A DNA stretch of 64,000 nt from Saccharomycopsis fibuligera x Saccharomycopsis cf. fibuligera (GCA_001936135.1 CP012819.1:682001-746000); one strand, 5' to 3'. Counted from the stretch's first letter, positions 9,487-19,462 are shown. Notes: a model not told the origin generated them from the sequence alone. Numbers and translations: made by a program.

Positions 9487-12400
9487 ATGACCAATGCAAT
9501 TCCATTCAGACAAGTGCCTCACAGCAGCCAATTCCTTCAGCTACCAAACCGCTTAGTCGCGATTGTCACTTCGTGGCTTATCTTCACCGCTGTTACCACA
9601 TCAATCACTTCTAGAATTCAAGTGGTTGGGTTTGCCATTGGAATAGAAGGTGCCAGTGGTGGATTGTTAATTGGTGGTGAAAACGGCGTTACTGCTGCTA
9701 CAGCCGATAGCGCAGTTGATGCTCAGGTGCGACAAAATGAAGAAATGGCTGTACTGACTTCCGCGGGAATATCTCAGGGGATTGTCTTTTCGTATGTGTT
9801 AGATCCACAAACTAGTTCCTCCAATACATTTTCAACTTCTTCTATGGTATCATCCTCCGCATCGCCAACGACGACTTTAAGCTATGAGGGATCTACAGGT
9901 AGCACCTCAATAAGCACAATATATCGCACTTACACAAAAAATTTAACATCGAGTAGACTGTCATCAAATCATGCTCTCAGCACTTCTAGTTCAATTTCCC
10001 TTGTCTCCTTGTTACAAAAGGCATCCACTGTGAATCTTGTCAGCAGCTTCTCATTATCCGAGAACACATTCTCTTCTTTTCCAGTACTGCCTAATATTTC
10101 ATCCACGAGGTCCTTTTCATTGACAAACACCCCACAATTAGACAACTCAACGGTAAATTCCACAACTATAAAATCTGAAAACTCTATCCTACTGGCGCCA
10201 GTTTCAACCGCTAGCTCTGCTTATCTATCCACAATAACTATCAGCCGCTCATTGATAACAACCGCTGCTACCAGATTAGATGTTTCGGGTTTTGCTAACC
10301 ATTCAGGCACAAAGTCTATAAAGACGAGTCTACTGCTGAGTACAACTACCAATTTTAAATTTCTTCCACCAAGTGCATCAAGCAAAACTGACACCATCTC
10401 AAGCTTCGCATCCAGTTTCTTTTCTACCTTATCTCAAAAATTGGAAAGTGCAAGTTTCTCTGAAACTGTATATAAAAGTGCTACTTCAGATACTCTTAGT
10501 AAATTTCCGTCAAATTATTTATCTTTCGTGAGTAGCTCCTCTTTGCTGGCTGAAAAAGAGCAGGCACAAGACCGGCAGATCGAAACACAATATACATCGC
10601 TATCTTCAACTGTATCATCGAGTTCCTACACAGCTTCCGCATATTCTACTACTTCTCTAATAGCTTCGCCTACTTCATTATCAAGCTCATCTTCCGTTAC
10701 TTTACAATTTTCAATATTTCCAAAAGAATTAGCAACCACCACTTTGTTACCTTCATCTATTTTCCAAGCAAGCGCCCAAGCAAGTGCCCAAGCAAGTGCC
10801 CAAGCAAGTGCCCAAGCAAGTGCCCAAGCAAGCGCCCAAGCAAGCGCTCAAGAAACAGACTACGGTTCCAGGTCAATAAAACAAGAGTCATGGAGCTCCT
10901 ACTCTGGCAACCTATTTGAACCAATTTCTCAAACAGAACCACCGTCCATCTTTGCAAAAAACACTATCAATTTACAATTTCCTGATACTGTCAACTCCAA
11001 AACCAAGCATTTCCAAACCAACAAATTTTACACCAATATTTTACTAGATGGCCAAAACAATACCATTTGGTCATACCCTTACAATTTTTTCTTATCTAAT
11101 ACGTACAATAGTGACAATGGCAAGAACAGTATAGGTTGGGGCGTCTCTACAGTAAACATCACCGATCGCGTTTACAGCTACGACGACGATGCTCTGACTC
11201 CTACTACTTTCAGTAATCCTGTCATGGTAGCTGCACTAATTTTCTCTGCTTCTGAAATGACTAATTGCGATTTCCAGCAGAGGGCAAAGCTACTTGTTAA
11301 TGATACTAAGGCAATGTCAGTGAATGCTAAGTTAGCTATGGACAACTCAAGATATATCGAAATGCCTATAGTTCAAGGCATGGGGATGTTCAGCGCTATT
11401 TATCACGGCCAGTTAAATCCAGAAATACGTGCCGGCAGTGGCGGGTACTTCCAGAGTTTTGATAAGTATAATGATGATGATGATGATGACGATAATGGCG
11501 ATGATGCGTATATTATTACGTTAGTTAGTGGTGTGCAATGGGCATTATTTGTCGATGGAACTGTCTCGCTTTCTGATGACAAAACCACAATCAAAATTTC
11601 AGGCAAGAATAATAGCGATTTGGTTGTCCAAGTGGCTATTTTAACTACATATTCATCTTCACAAGTATCCCGCAGTCATATCATGGAAACTTATAAAAAA
11701 TCTGCTGGTGTTTACCCCACTGAAGTCGTAATTTCTGGTGAAGTCACTAGTGGAGTTCAATTTGATTATGAGTTCAAATATGAAACCATGGGAAACATAG
11801 ACACCAAAACGCCATTGATTTTTTTACTTCCCCATCATTTACAATCTCTTAGCTCTGAAACCTACAGCACAAATACCAACATCAGACTTTACTCAGCAAC
11901 AAAGGGCACAATGACAGGTTTCCAGGCCAGTACGATAAAATTCCACGAGACTATGCAACACAACGTGCAATTTCTTCCATTTGGTTTAGACTCAAACAGC
12001 GTTAATAATGATGCTACTACAACTACTCTTCAATTCACCAAAGAACACATAACTTTACTCAGTAACACAATCACTGAGGAAATGCAACAAATCAACAGTG
12101 ATATCAAATCCCAAGTACAAAATCAAGCCACTTACACCTCGGGTAAAATTTTAGACAAGTACGCTTACATTCTTCTAGTATCGCATACAATAGTACAAAA
12201 CGAAACTCAGACTTTAGAGATTCTTGACGCTTTAAAATCGGCATTTTCAGTATTCACCAGAGGCGAGCAACTCTATCCATTAAGTTACATCGATGATATT
12301 GGCGGAATTGCAATCACTGCTGATAAGAGCGAAGATTATGGAAATTCTTATTTTAATGATCATCATTTTCATTATGGATATTTTGTCCACGCTGCCGCAG

Positions 12401-13200
12401 TAATCGGGAAAGTTGATAAAGAATTGCTGCTGCTGCTGCTGAAAAGTACTAGCACTAATAGTAATAGTGGCACCTGGATCGAAGAAAATAAAGATTGGGT
12501 CAATTGCCTAATAAGGGACGTTGCCAATCCTAGTACGCAAGATCCATATTTTCCTCAGTTTCGCATGTTTGATTGGTTTCATGGTCATTCATATGCTTCT
12601 GGATTGATCAGTAGTGGTGATGGTCGTAATCAAGAAAGCTCTTCAGAGGACTACAATTTTGCTTATGGAATGAAACTCTGGGGTAAAGTGCTGAACGATG
12701 AAGCAATGGAATCTAGAGGAGACTTAATGCTTTTAGTGACGCAAAAAGCAATGAATTACTATTATTATTACAACAATAGTACTGCTGGCAGTACTAGCAA
12801 TGGTGATGATAGTTTGGAAGTAATTCCTGAGAAGTACATTCCTCATAGAGTGCCTGGAATAATGTACGAGAACAAGTTGACATACGTGACATTCTTTGGT
12901 ACAAATGTTGAGTATATACACGGAATTCATATGTTGCCCATGACCCCAGCCCTGATCATCATCAAAAGTCGCAGTTTTGCCTTACAAGAATGGGAGGAAT
13001 TTGATATGGAAACTTTAAGTGATAGCCTCAATGATACTTGGGCCAATGTGTTGAAATTAAATTCAGCATTATTCAGCGCCCTGCTGGCATTGCTGCATTT
13101 CGCCCAAGGTGGGTTTGATTTGACTAAATTAGACAACGGACAAAGTAGGACCTGGAGTCTTGCTTTTGCCATGGGGATGAGTTTATCCGGTGGTGCTTAA
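9487..13200 (+). CDS. ENG1: Endo-1,3-beta-glucanase, GH81 family (Eng1/Dse4 type)
   Basis: Starts at ATG 9487; the frame is open further 5' but has no earlier ATG. 1237 residues. A hydrophobic segment (LVAIVTSWLIFTAVTTSI, about residues 22-39) is a likely signal peptide or anchor. Residues about 60-500 form a Ser/Thr-rich linker typical of O-mannosylated wall proteins, with seven ASAQ repeats at about 428-455. The GH81 catalytic region runs from about 500 to the end: FYTNILLDGQNN, SYPY, then NDHHFHYGY (about 955, carrying the catalytic Asp) and QESSSEDYNFAYGM (about 1050, the catalytic Glu region), and GQSRTWSLAF near the C-terminus. Eng1 cleaves septal 1,3-beta-glucan so mother and daughter separate. 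An Asp run (about 662-668) and a five-CTG run (about 981-985) are local expansions in surface loops. High confidence in family. Confidence 0.93.
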   Translation: MTNAIPFRQVPHSSQFLQLPNRLVAIVTSWLIFTAVTTSITSRIQVVGFAIGIEGASGGLLIGGENGVTAATADSAVDAQVRQNEEMAVLTSAGISQGIVFSYVLDPQTSSSNTFSTSSMVSSSASPTTTLSYEGSTGSTSISTIYRTYTKNLTSSRLSSNHALSTSSSISLVSLLQKASTVNLVSSFSLSENTFSSFPVLPNISSTRSFSLTNTPQLDNSTVNSTTIKSENSILLAPVSTASSAYLSTITISRSLITTAATRLDVSGFANHSGTKSIKTSLLLSTTTNFKFLPPSASSKTDTISSFASSFFSTLSQKLESASFSETVYKSATSDTLSKFPSNYLSFVSSSSLLAEKEQAQDRQIETQYTSLSSTVSSSSYTASAYSTTSLIASPTSLSSSSSVTLQFSIFPKELATTTLLPSSIFQASAQASAQASAQASAQASAQASAQASAQETDYGSRSIKQESWSSYSGNLFEPISQTEPPSIFAKNTINLQFPDTVNSKTKHFQTNKFYTNILLDGQNNTIWSYPYNFFLSNTYNSDNGKNSIGWGVSTVNITDRVYSYDDDALTPTTFSNPVMVAALIFSASEMTNCDFQQRAKLLVNDTKAMSVNAKLAMDNSRYIEMPIVQGMGMFSAIYHGQLNPEIRAGSGGYFQSFDKYNDDDDDDDNGDDAYIITLVSGVQWALFVDGTVSLSDDKTTIKISGKNNSDLVVQVAILTTYSSSQVSRSHIMETYKKSAGVYPTEVVISGEVTSGVQFDYEFKYETMGNIDTKTPLIFLLPHHLQSLSSETYSTNTNIRLYSATKGTMTGFQASTIKFHETMQHNVQFLPFGLDSNSVNNDATTTTLQFTKEHITLLSNTITEEMQQINSDIKSQVQNQATYTSGKILDKYAYILLVSHTIVQNETQTLEILDALKSAFSVFTRGEQLYPLSYIDDIGGIAITADKSEDYGNSYFNDHHFHYGYFVHAAAVIGKVDKELLLLLLKSTSTNSNSGTWIEENKDWVNCLIRDVANPSTQDPYFPQFRMFDWFHGHSYASGLISSGDGRNQESSSEDYNFAYGMKLWGKVLNDEAMESRGDLMLLVTQKAMNYYYYYNNSTAGSTSNGDDSLEVIPEKYIPHRVPGIMYENKLTYVTFFGTNVEYIHGIHMLPMTPALIIIKSRSFALQEWEEFDMETLSDSLNDTWANVLKLNSALFSALLALLHFAQGGFDLTKLDNGQSRTWSLAFAMGMSLSGGA
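10768..10851 (+). repeat. In-frame 12-bp minisatellite (7 ASAQ units) inside ENG1
   Basis: Seven tandem copies of GCAAG(C/T)GC(C/T)CAA encode ASAQ repeats in the Ser/Thr-rich linker. Only third-position changes separate the units, so the array is young and likely length-variable between strains. Confidence 0.95.
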
Positions 13201-14372
13201 TCTGAAAAAAAAAAAAAAAGCTTGTTTTAAATCTGTAGTAGAGCAGAGTAAATCTCCAGAAGCAATCATGATATAAGATCTCACAAATAATCTCAACATG
13301 TGTTGTGGTGCTTTGCAGGCTTTGCAGGCTTTGCAGGCCTTGTAGGCTTTGCAAGCTTTGTAAATAGTGTCCTATATCTTGTAATACAATACATTTCATT
13401 TTTCTTTTTAAACTATTTTAAAAAGATTACTGTGGTAAGGTATAATAGCAATTTTATGACGCGGCAGCATTAATGCATGCTGCGTGCTTAATAACAGACA
13501 ATGTGCCATATTGCTGTATTGGGCCAATGCGAGTGCTAGCGAAGCTTCTTCGCGGGGCTTACGCAAACTGCGCCAAACACAGCCTCTCTGCATCCGCAGA
13601 TGGATATAGAAGCCATGGCACCGACGAAAGATATCTATCTCCGGTGACAATAACCTCGTATTATAATAATTATAATAACGCAGCCATGTGATTATAGTTA
13701 TTGTAAGTGTTACCACTGTTTTGCAGCTAATAACAAAACAAGTAGTAGTTCCGGAAGCAGCAGCACTTTATGGATATTGTAATGAATTGCTCTACTGATA
13801 GGGATAGATAATTGTTGATTTGCATTATTTTCCTGATCCACTATTTGCTGTTTGAGTCCCTCGAAAGGGTATTTGGTCCAAAGGAAGCGTTTTGCGGTGC
13901 CTGGGTCCACTTACTTTTTATACATTCCACTTTTACAGGAAGACTATCATTTCATTGATCAGACAAATATACAGGCTCAAGACTGACTTACTCATTGGCA
14001 CTAATTACATAGTCTGTCCAGCATAAACTCTTATTTTTTTATTTTTTTTGTTTTTATTTGCAAATTTGAAGTTGCGTTTTAGCTGCACAGAATTCTGTAG
14101 TGCGTGTTTTTTTTCTAAATCGAATTAATTCCGTGCCGACTTGCATCAATCTCAACTCAAATCTCAACTTAGGAGATTGACTGGCCAGTACAGAGAAGAT
14201 ATTATATTTATTCCTTTCTTCTTTCCCAAAATTCTTCCCTCCCGAAACAACCTTCCTTGATAGCTGTTGATACATAAGACTAAGCGTACACGATACATTA
14301 TACCCGTCACAACAAACGACGCCTCTTGCATACATCAGTTCTTCACATCACATCATATACTCGCCAGTTACC
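13201..14372. other. Intergenic ENG1-RCN1, with small repeat and hairpin-rich segment
   Basis: A 9-bp-type repeat (AGGCTTTGC and variants) lies at about 13316-13362. A less AT-rich segment at 13460-13640 has several perfect short hairpins (see findings) and a GAGGCTGTG box on the minus strand at 13578-13586. No protein gene is supported. Confidence 0.55.
13316..13362. repeat. Short tandem repeat, AGGCTTTGC units
   Basis: About five degenerate copies of a 9-bp unit (GCAGGCTTT / GCAGGCCTT / GTAGGCTTT / GCAAGCTTT), noncoding, just 3' of ENG1. Confidence 0.8.
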
Positions 14373-15143
14373 ATGTCCGATCCTACAAACACCTTAATTC
14401 TCACCGGTTTCAGCGAGCACGAAATTCAAGACAAAGAACTCCTTCGTCAATTACAACAACAAATTCTCGAAAACACAGGTATTTCCGAAACTATCAAATT
14501 TTCCATCCTCAAATCATTCAAGCGAATTATCATTGTGTTCGAAAAAATTCAGAGTGCTGAACGATTATACAAGATTCTCAAGCAGTGTGGTTTCAAAGTT
14601 GGATTTTCATCACAAAATAACTATGATGATTTTATTTTGACTGAAGATGGTTACAAGTTTGATACTAGAGAATATTTGCATTTACCGGCCCACGGTACAA
14701 CGTTTATTATATCGCCACCACCTTCGCCGCCACCGGGCTGGAAAAGCTCCGAGGAAGAAGCTCCGGATCAGCGAGCCATATACTCTCCAGAAGAACTTAG
14801 CGAGTTGCTTTACAAGAGAATTGACGACGATAAGATACAAAAATTGTTCAACGGTGACGGGAATTATGATAGTGATTATAGCAGTAGCGACTTAGAATCA
14901 ATGAAGGATCCAGAATACAAGCAGCTACAACAAAAAGAAAGACAGCAGAATGCCACCAATCCCGAAAATAAAAGCAACAATAGTAGTAGCAAAGTGGTGG
15001 ATCAAAAAGTGCTACTAGAAAGCAACAAGATCAATAGTCCAATCATTGTGCTCGAGGCTCCAGAAAATGAAGAGTTGGATCTTTCCAGCCGTCAGCGCCA
15101 CAAGAAGCCAGCTAAGGTGACATTGCCTCCGACGACCGCATGA
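14373..15143 (+). CDS. RCN1: Calcipressin, regulator of calcineurin
   Basis: A 256-residue protein of the RCAN/calcipressin family. The N-terminal half is the RNP-like domain (TNTLILTGFSEHEIQDKELL, FKRIIIVFEKIQSAERLYKIL). The family signature is present as FIISPPPSPPPGW at about residues 111-123, the SP-repeat element whose phosphorylation tunes calcineurin inhibition or activation. A later INSPIIVLEAPE segment resembles a PxIxIT-type docking site; that is inference. The rest is acidic and Ser/Asn/Gln-rich. The protein binds and modulates calcineurin in the cytosol. The ATG at 14373 is the first in frame and gives the normal N-terminus. High confidence. Confidence 0.93.
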   Translation: MSDPTNTLILTGFSEHEIQDKELLRQLQQQILENTGISETIKFSILKSFKRIIIVFEKIQSAERLYKILKQCGFKVGFSSQNNYDDFILTEDGYKFDTREYLHLPAHGTTFIISPPPSPPPGWKSSEEEAPDQRAIYSPEELSELLYKRIDDDKIQKLFNGDGNYDSDYSSSDLESMKDPEYKQLQQKERQQNATNPENKSNNSSSKVVDQKVLLESNKINSPIIVLEAPENEELDLSSRQRHKKPAKVTLPPTTA

Positions 15144-15614
15144 GTAGCTACTTACGGTGGTAAGTTTAGCCAAGCTTACAGACTGTACAAAAAAATGTAA
15201 TATATGTTTATCGATTTTGCAATGCAGATTGTAAGCCATCACTATTTTGCTATTAATTTTAGGATTCTGGAACCTTTGCTGTGGATTTGCCCTATCAAGC
15301 TATAGGGCTTTAGTCAGATATACGGGTTCTATTTCGTAATTGCTACTACCTAATTGAGCATTAAAAATACAATAATGCTAATTAACCCTACGTATCAGAA
15401 AAGTGTTAGTCAGGGTTATACAATACTCTTGTTGCCCCGGCAACCTAATATGCAGCTGTAAGCAAAGGCCTGTATAAACTTTATTACTAAAAGAACTACG
15501 GCGCACTTCCTGTTTGCCAGCCACACAGAATTTCTACCAACGACTATAAATACCACTAGCCCCCGCCTTAATTTTTTGCTCAAAAAAATTCTTTTCTTTT
15601 AGATTCCTTTCCCC
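15144..15614. other. Intergenic, U4 promoter
   Basis: About 470 bp between RCN1 and U4. A TATAAATA box at 15545-15552 is about 70 bp before the U4 5' end, as expected for a pol II snRNA promoter. Nothing else is evident. Confidence 0.6.
15545..15552 (+). promoter_or_regulatory. TATA box of the U4 snRNA gene
   Basis: TATAAATA about 70 bp upstream of the U4 5' end; position and perfect sequence support use as the core promoter. Confidence 0.65.
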
Positions 15615-15760
15615 ATCCTTATGCACGGGCATTACGCATATCAGTGAGGATTCGTCCGAGATTGTGTTTTTGCTGGTTGAAAACTTTAACCGTGACCTCT
15701 CCTTGCGAATCCTTGAGTTCTGCTCTTGGTTCGTTAAGGGAATTTTTGGAAACTTCTATT
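15615..15760 (+). ncRNA. SNR14: U4 spliceosomal snRNA
   Basis: The sequence begins ATCCTTATGCACGGG, the conserved U4 5' end that pairs with U6 (stem II). It continues with the 5' stem-loop and k-turn (GTGAGGATTCGTCCGAGATT, the 15.5K/Snu13 site) and the stem I partner TTTTTGCTGGTTG. Near the 3' end the Sm site AATTTTTGG lies at 15741-15749. Length is about 145 nt against 160 nt in S. cerevisiae; the 3' end is estimated from the Sm site. The central and 3' stem-loops differ from S. cerevisiae, as expected. U4 delivers U6 to the spliceosome, and this genome needs it: five introns are visible in this window. Confidence is high from the exact 5' domain. Confidence 0.95.
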
Positions 15761-16355
15761 TTCTTTTTTCTTTGATTCCCCTCCCCGACTGTTAATATTG
15801 GACCGGCTAATCTCGATTCAAGCTCGATGTGAAACTCCAGCTTTTACAATTAATAGTTTGGAGAAAAGGAGGTAAAAGAAAAAAAATCCTGTTGTCTCAG
15901 GACCCAGTTTGCTCTTGCTCTAGCATTTAGATTGTTCTCGTTAGGCAGGAATACTGAAGGGAATGATTATTCTGAAGATGTATTTTATTCTCTTTTAAGT
16001 TATCATGATGTGGTCATGATGGTGATTTAAAAGAGATTGAATTGTAGTTGATGGGTTGTGGAAATTTGTACGTTAAGTATGGATCAATAAACATGCAGCT
16101 AATAAGTCATACAGAGGGAGGGAACTTTGAAGTTGTATTTGTTGAAGTAGCAGTAGAGTAAAGCTCCAATATATCTCAATTTACCCTGAACACCAGGTGA
16201 AAAATAATATGCTCTGTAGCATAGAGCTGCTGGAAGAAAAAAAATTTGAGCTATCGCCACAACAGTACAAGAGAGACCCGCTGCGAGTCTTATCGTTATT
16301 AAGTATCATATCATATCACCAGCCTTAGCATATCAACCAAGCACATTCTTCCATA
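15761..16355. other. Intergenic between U4 and TMA20
   Basis: About 600 bp including a pyrimidine-rich stretch just after U4 and the TMA20 promoter. No supported gene. Confidence 0.55.
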
Positions 16356-17164
16356 ATGTTTAAAAAGTATGTTATTTTCCGTGTTGAATAGTAACAAAGC
16401 AGCATTCAATTTGCATTGGTGAACTCAGCTCCATGCTCTCTACTCTATGTTTTTCCCATACATCTCTCTCGATGCCCATTAGTGTGAAATTTGGAGATGA
16501 TCCCAAACTAATCAAGTTTGTTATATTGATATTTAATCGAATAAACTGAACACAAAACAGCCCTACAATGATCACTCAGAATTTTCCTTCTTGTAAACAA
16601 CATATAATACTAACAGCATAAATCAGATTCTCCAAAGAAGATTTCCATTCTCGCTCAAACATCAAATCCTCCGTCCAACGAGGCCTCAAGGCCAAATTCG
16701 TTGATCAGTTCCCCAAGCTTGCCCCTGTTGTTGATGACATCATACCGAAAAAATCCCAACTTGTGCAAATTAAATGCGAAGATAAAATCACTCTTTACGC
16801 CATAGATGATCAAGTTGTGATTTTCCAAAACTTTGATGAAATCTACCCAGCTTTGCAAGTTGTGCAAAAATATCCATCTTTGTTCCCTGTGGTACAAGTT
16901 GACCGTGGTGCAATCAAGTTTGTGCTCTCAGGAGCAAATATCATGTGTCCTGGGTTGACTTCCAAGGGAGCCAGATTGCCTGATAAGGAAGAAAGTTTGG
17001 AAAAAGGAGCAATTGTTATTGTTAATGCTGAAGGGAAAGAACATGCCATGGCAGTGGGGAAATTGGTTATGAGTACCGAAGAAATTAAAAGTTTGAATAA
17101 AGGAATTGGCATTGAATTAGTTCATTATTTGGGTGATGGACTTTGGAACTTGTCACTTGATTAG
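16356..17164 (+). CDS. TMA20: Tma20/MCT-1 ribosome-associated PUA protein, spliced
   Basis: Exons 16356..16366 and 16627..17164 give 182 residues, matching the 181 of S. cerevisiae Tma20, which also has a 5' intron. Splicing joins ATG TTT AAA AA to A TTC TCC, giving MFKKFSKEDFHSRSNIKSSV, very close to the yeast N-terminus. The C-terminal PUA domain is clear: VVQVDRGAIKFVLSGANIMCPGL, KGAIVIVNAEGKEHAMAVG and IELVHYLGDGLWNLSLD. Tma20 works with Tma22 in recycling 40S subunits and removing deacylated tRNA after termination. Without the intron the first in-frame ATG would be at 16763 and would lose about 50 conserved residues, so the spliced model is strongly preferred. Confidence 0.96.
16367..16626 (+). 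other. TMA20 intron (260 nt)
   Basis: 5' site GTATGT at 16367, branch TACTAAC at 16608-16614, 3' site TCAG ending 16626. It follows an 11-nt coding exon. Confidence 0.95.
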
Positions 17165-17824
17165 TTTCAGTAAGACAATATGGCTGCTGATTTATATTTC
17201 TTTTTAATGCTTTTTGTGTTTTTTATTTCCTTAGCATGAGACATGAATATTTTTTTTTCCTTTTTTTTCTCTTTTTTCTTCTTGATGTTTTGAATTTTTG
17301 TTAACCTTTTCGTTTTTATTCCCTTTATTGTCCATTAATTAACTTTCAAGCTTGGTTGTAACATTATCTTAGGAGAATCCAGTAGAGTGTGAGTCCCTCA
17401 CTGCCTAGGTTACTGGAGCAAAAATGCAGTTATTTCCCTTTATCTACTCTTAGAGAAATACATAAATACACCTACACACAAATACTAAAAAAAGAACGTT
17501 TTATACATTTGTTGGTAATATCAAAATACAAGAAAGAATTGTTCAAACAATAAACAGTATAAAAAAGATAGGCGAATCAAAGATAAAAAAACAAGTCAAA
17601 GTAAGCAAAACAAAGAGAAAAGATGGAAACATTAACAAGCAGCCAACACATGAAAAATGAGTAGCGTGAATATAAGTAAGCAAGAAAATAGATGAAAAAA
17701 ATGAAGAGAGGAAAAAGCGGGCAATTACTGTTTTACTGCCGGATGTCTAAGCAGATATACTAAGTCTATCAAGAAAAGTTTGCTGATTGTTGCTGTTAAA
17801 TGCAAAAATATTAGCAACACAAAT
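17165..17824. other. Intergenic between convergent TMA20 and ADE4
   Basis: 660 bp, T-rich then A-rich, shared 3' flanks. No supported gene. Confidence 0.6.
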
Positions 17825-19462
17825 TTAATAATCACCAACATTGTACAAGTTGATATCAGTATCAGCACTCTTTGCAATTTGCAAATTCTTGATATCTTCA
17901 TCAATGGCTCTATTCAACTGCTGTTTAGCAACAATTGCTTTGATTCTTTGATTTTGCGCTCTAACTTTTTCCAATTCTTCAAGATAGTGATCTTCTTGAC
18001 CAGTGATATAATCACCGGTGAAAACACCAACTTCAAAATCATTGATATCATTATATTTGGCCTCCCCGGTAGCATGAGTCTCATGTTTGGCAATACGACA
18101 ACATTCCTTCAAATCTTCTAAGTCTTGATAAAACACTTGATCAGCTTGAATAGATTTACTGATACCTTCTTCATCTTTATCATAAGCAACAAGGGCTCTA
18201 GTGTCAGCTAAGTCAATCCCGTAAATATGGTTAAATCTGATTGGAGGAGCACAAGAAGCAAAATACACTTTTTTAGCTCCTGCTTCTCTAGCCATAGCAA
18301 CAATTTCTTTAGAAGTAGTACCTCTAACGATGGAATCATCCACAAGAAGCACGTTTCTGTTTCTGAATTCTAAAGGCATAGCATTCAACTTTCTTCTCAC
18401 TGAACTCACTCTTTCCTTTTGATTAGGCATAATAAAAGTTCTTCCAATATATCTGTTTTTAATAAACCCTTCTCTGTAAGAAATCCCCAAGGCCAGGGCA
18501 CAGGCGAGAGCTGAATGTCTAGCGGTGTCAGGCACAGGAATCACCACATCAATTTGTTCTTTGGCTTTACCCTGTAATTGGCGATCAATGTTATAAGCCA
18601 ATTTTTCTCCCATGGCAATTCTGGAACGATAAACAGAAATTCCATCAAGAATCGAATCTGTTCTTGCAAAATAAACATACTCGAAAATATCAGGAGTATA
18701 AGTTTTCATGGGTACCACTTGTCTGAATTCCGGTTCCATGGTGTCTCTAGGAATGATCACTGCTTCACCAGGTTTGAAATCTCTCAAATTTTTGAAACCA
18801 GCAGCTTCTAAAGCAATTGATTCAGAAGCAATCATGTAATCCTTCTTACCTGTTTCTTTGTTTATTCTTTCACCGAAAAGCAATGGTCTAATACCATGAG
18901 GGTCTCTGAAACCGAACACACAATACCCAGCAATGACTCCAGTGCAAGCATAAGCACCACGACATTCTTTATAAACTCCTTCCAAAGCATTGAAGATATC
19001 TTGATTATTGACTCTCGCTTTGTTGTAAGCATCAAGCTTTGCAGCAAAAATGTTTAACAATAATTCAGAATCAGAATCAGTGTTAATATGACGATGAACT
19101 TCTCTATCCAAGTATTCTCTCAAATGATCACCATTAACTAAATTACCGTTATGAGCAAGAGCAATCCCATATGGAGAGTTGACGTATAATGGTTGAGCTT
19201 CAGACCCAGCACTAGAACCAGCAGTTGGATATCTCAAATGAGCAATCCCCATACTCCCAGTAAGGCCTTGCATTCTTTGAGGAGTGAAAACTGCAGCTGC
19301 AGTGCCATTACCCTTACATTGATATAATCTTCCCCCAGGGCCATTAGTTACCATTCCGGCAGCATCTTGCCCACGATGCTGCAAGTACATGGTGGCCTCA
19401 AGGAGCTCAGGCGCCACTGGCTGTTCTTTTTCAGCAAGTACTATTCCGATAACACCGCACAT
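17825..19462 (-). CDS. ADE4: Amidophosphoribosyltransferase, first step of purine synthesis
   Basis: A 545-residue class II glutamine amidotransferase. MCGVIGI places the nucleophile Cys2 at the N-terminus after Met removal, with no propeptide. RHRGQDAAG-type sequence (LQHRGQDAAGM), LRYPTAG and LAHNGNLVN complete the Ntn glutaminase half. The phosphoribosyltransferase half carries VYFARTDS, SVRRKLNAM and the PRPP loop VLLVDDSIVRGTT at about residues 370-383. It converts PRPP and glutamine to phosphoribosylamine in the cytosol. Length is close to yeast Ade4 (510) with a C-terminal extension of coiled, charged residues. Two TGACTC boxes lie upstream, consistent with Bas1/Gcn4-type control. Confidence 0.98.
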   Translation of the reverse strand: MCGVIGIVLAEKEQPVAPELLEATMYLQHRGQDAAGMVTNGPGGRLYQCKGNGTAAAVFTPQRMQGLTGSMGIAHLRYPTAGSSAGSEAQPLYVNSPYGIALAHNGNLVNGDHLREYLDREVHRHINTDSDSELLLNIFAAKLDAYNKARVNNQDIFNALEGVYKECRGAYACTGVIAGYCVFGFRDPHGIRPLLFGERINKETGKKDYMIASESIALEAAGFKNLRDFKPGEAVIIPRDTMEPEFRQVVPMKTYTPDIFEYVYFARTDSILDGISVYRSRIAMGEKLAYNIDRQLQGKAKEQIDVVIPVPDTARHSALACALALGISYREGFIKNRYIGRTFIMPNQKERVSSVRRKLNAMPLEFRNRNVLLVDDSIVRGTTSKEIVAMAREAGAKKVYFASCAPPIRFNHIYGIDLADTRALVAYDKDEEGISKSIQADQVFYQDLEDLKECCRIAKHETHATGEAKYNDINDFEVGVFTGDYITGQEDHYLEELEKVRAQNQRIKAIVAKQQLNRAIDEDIKNLQIAKSADTDINLYNVGDY

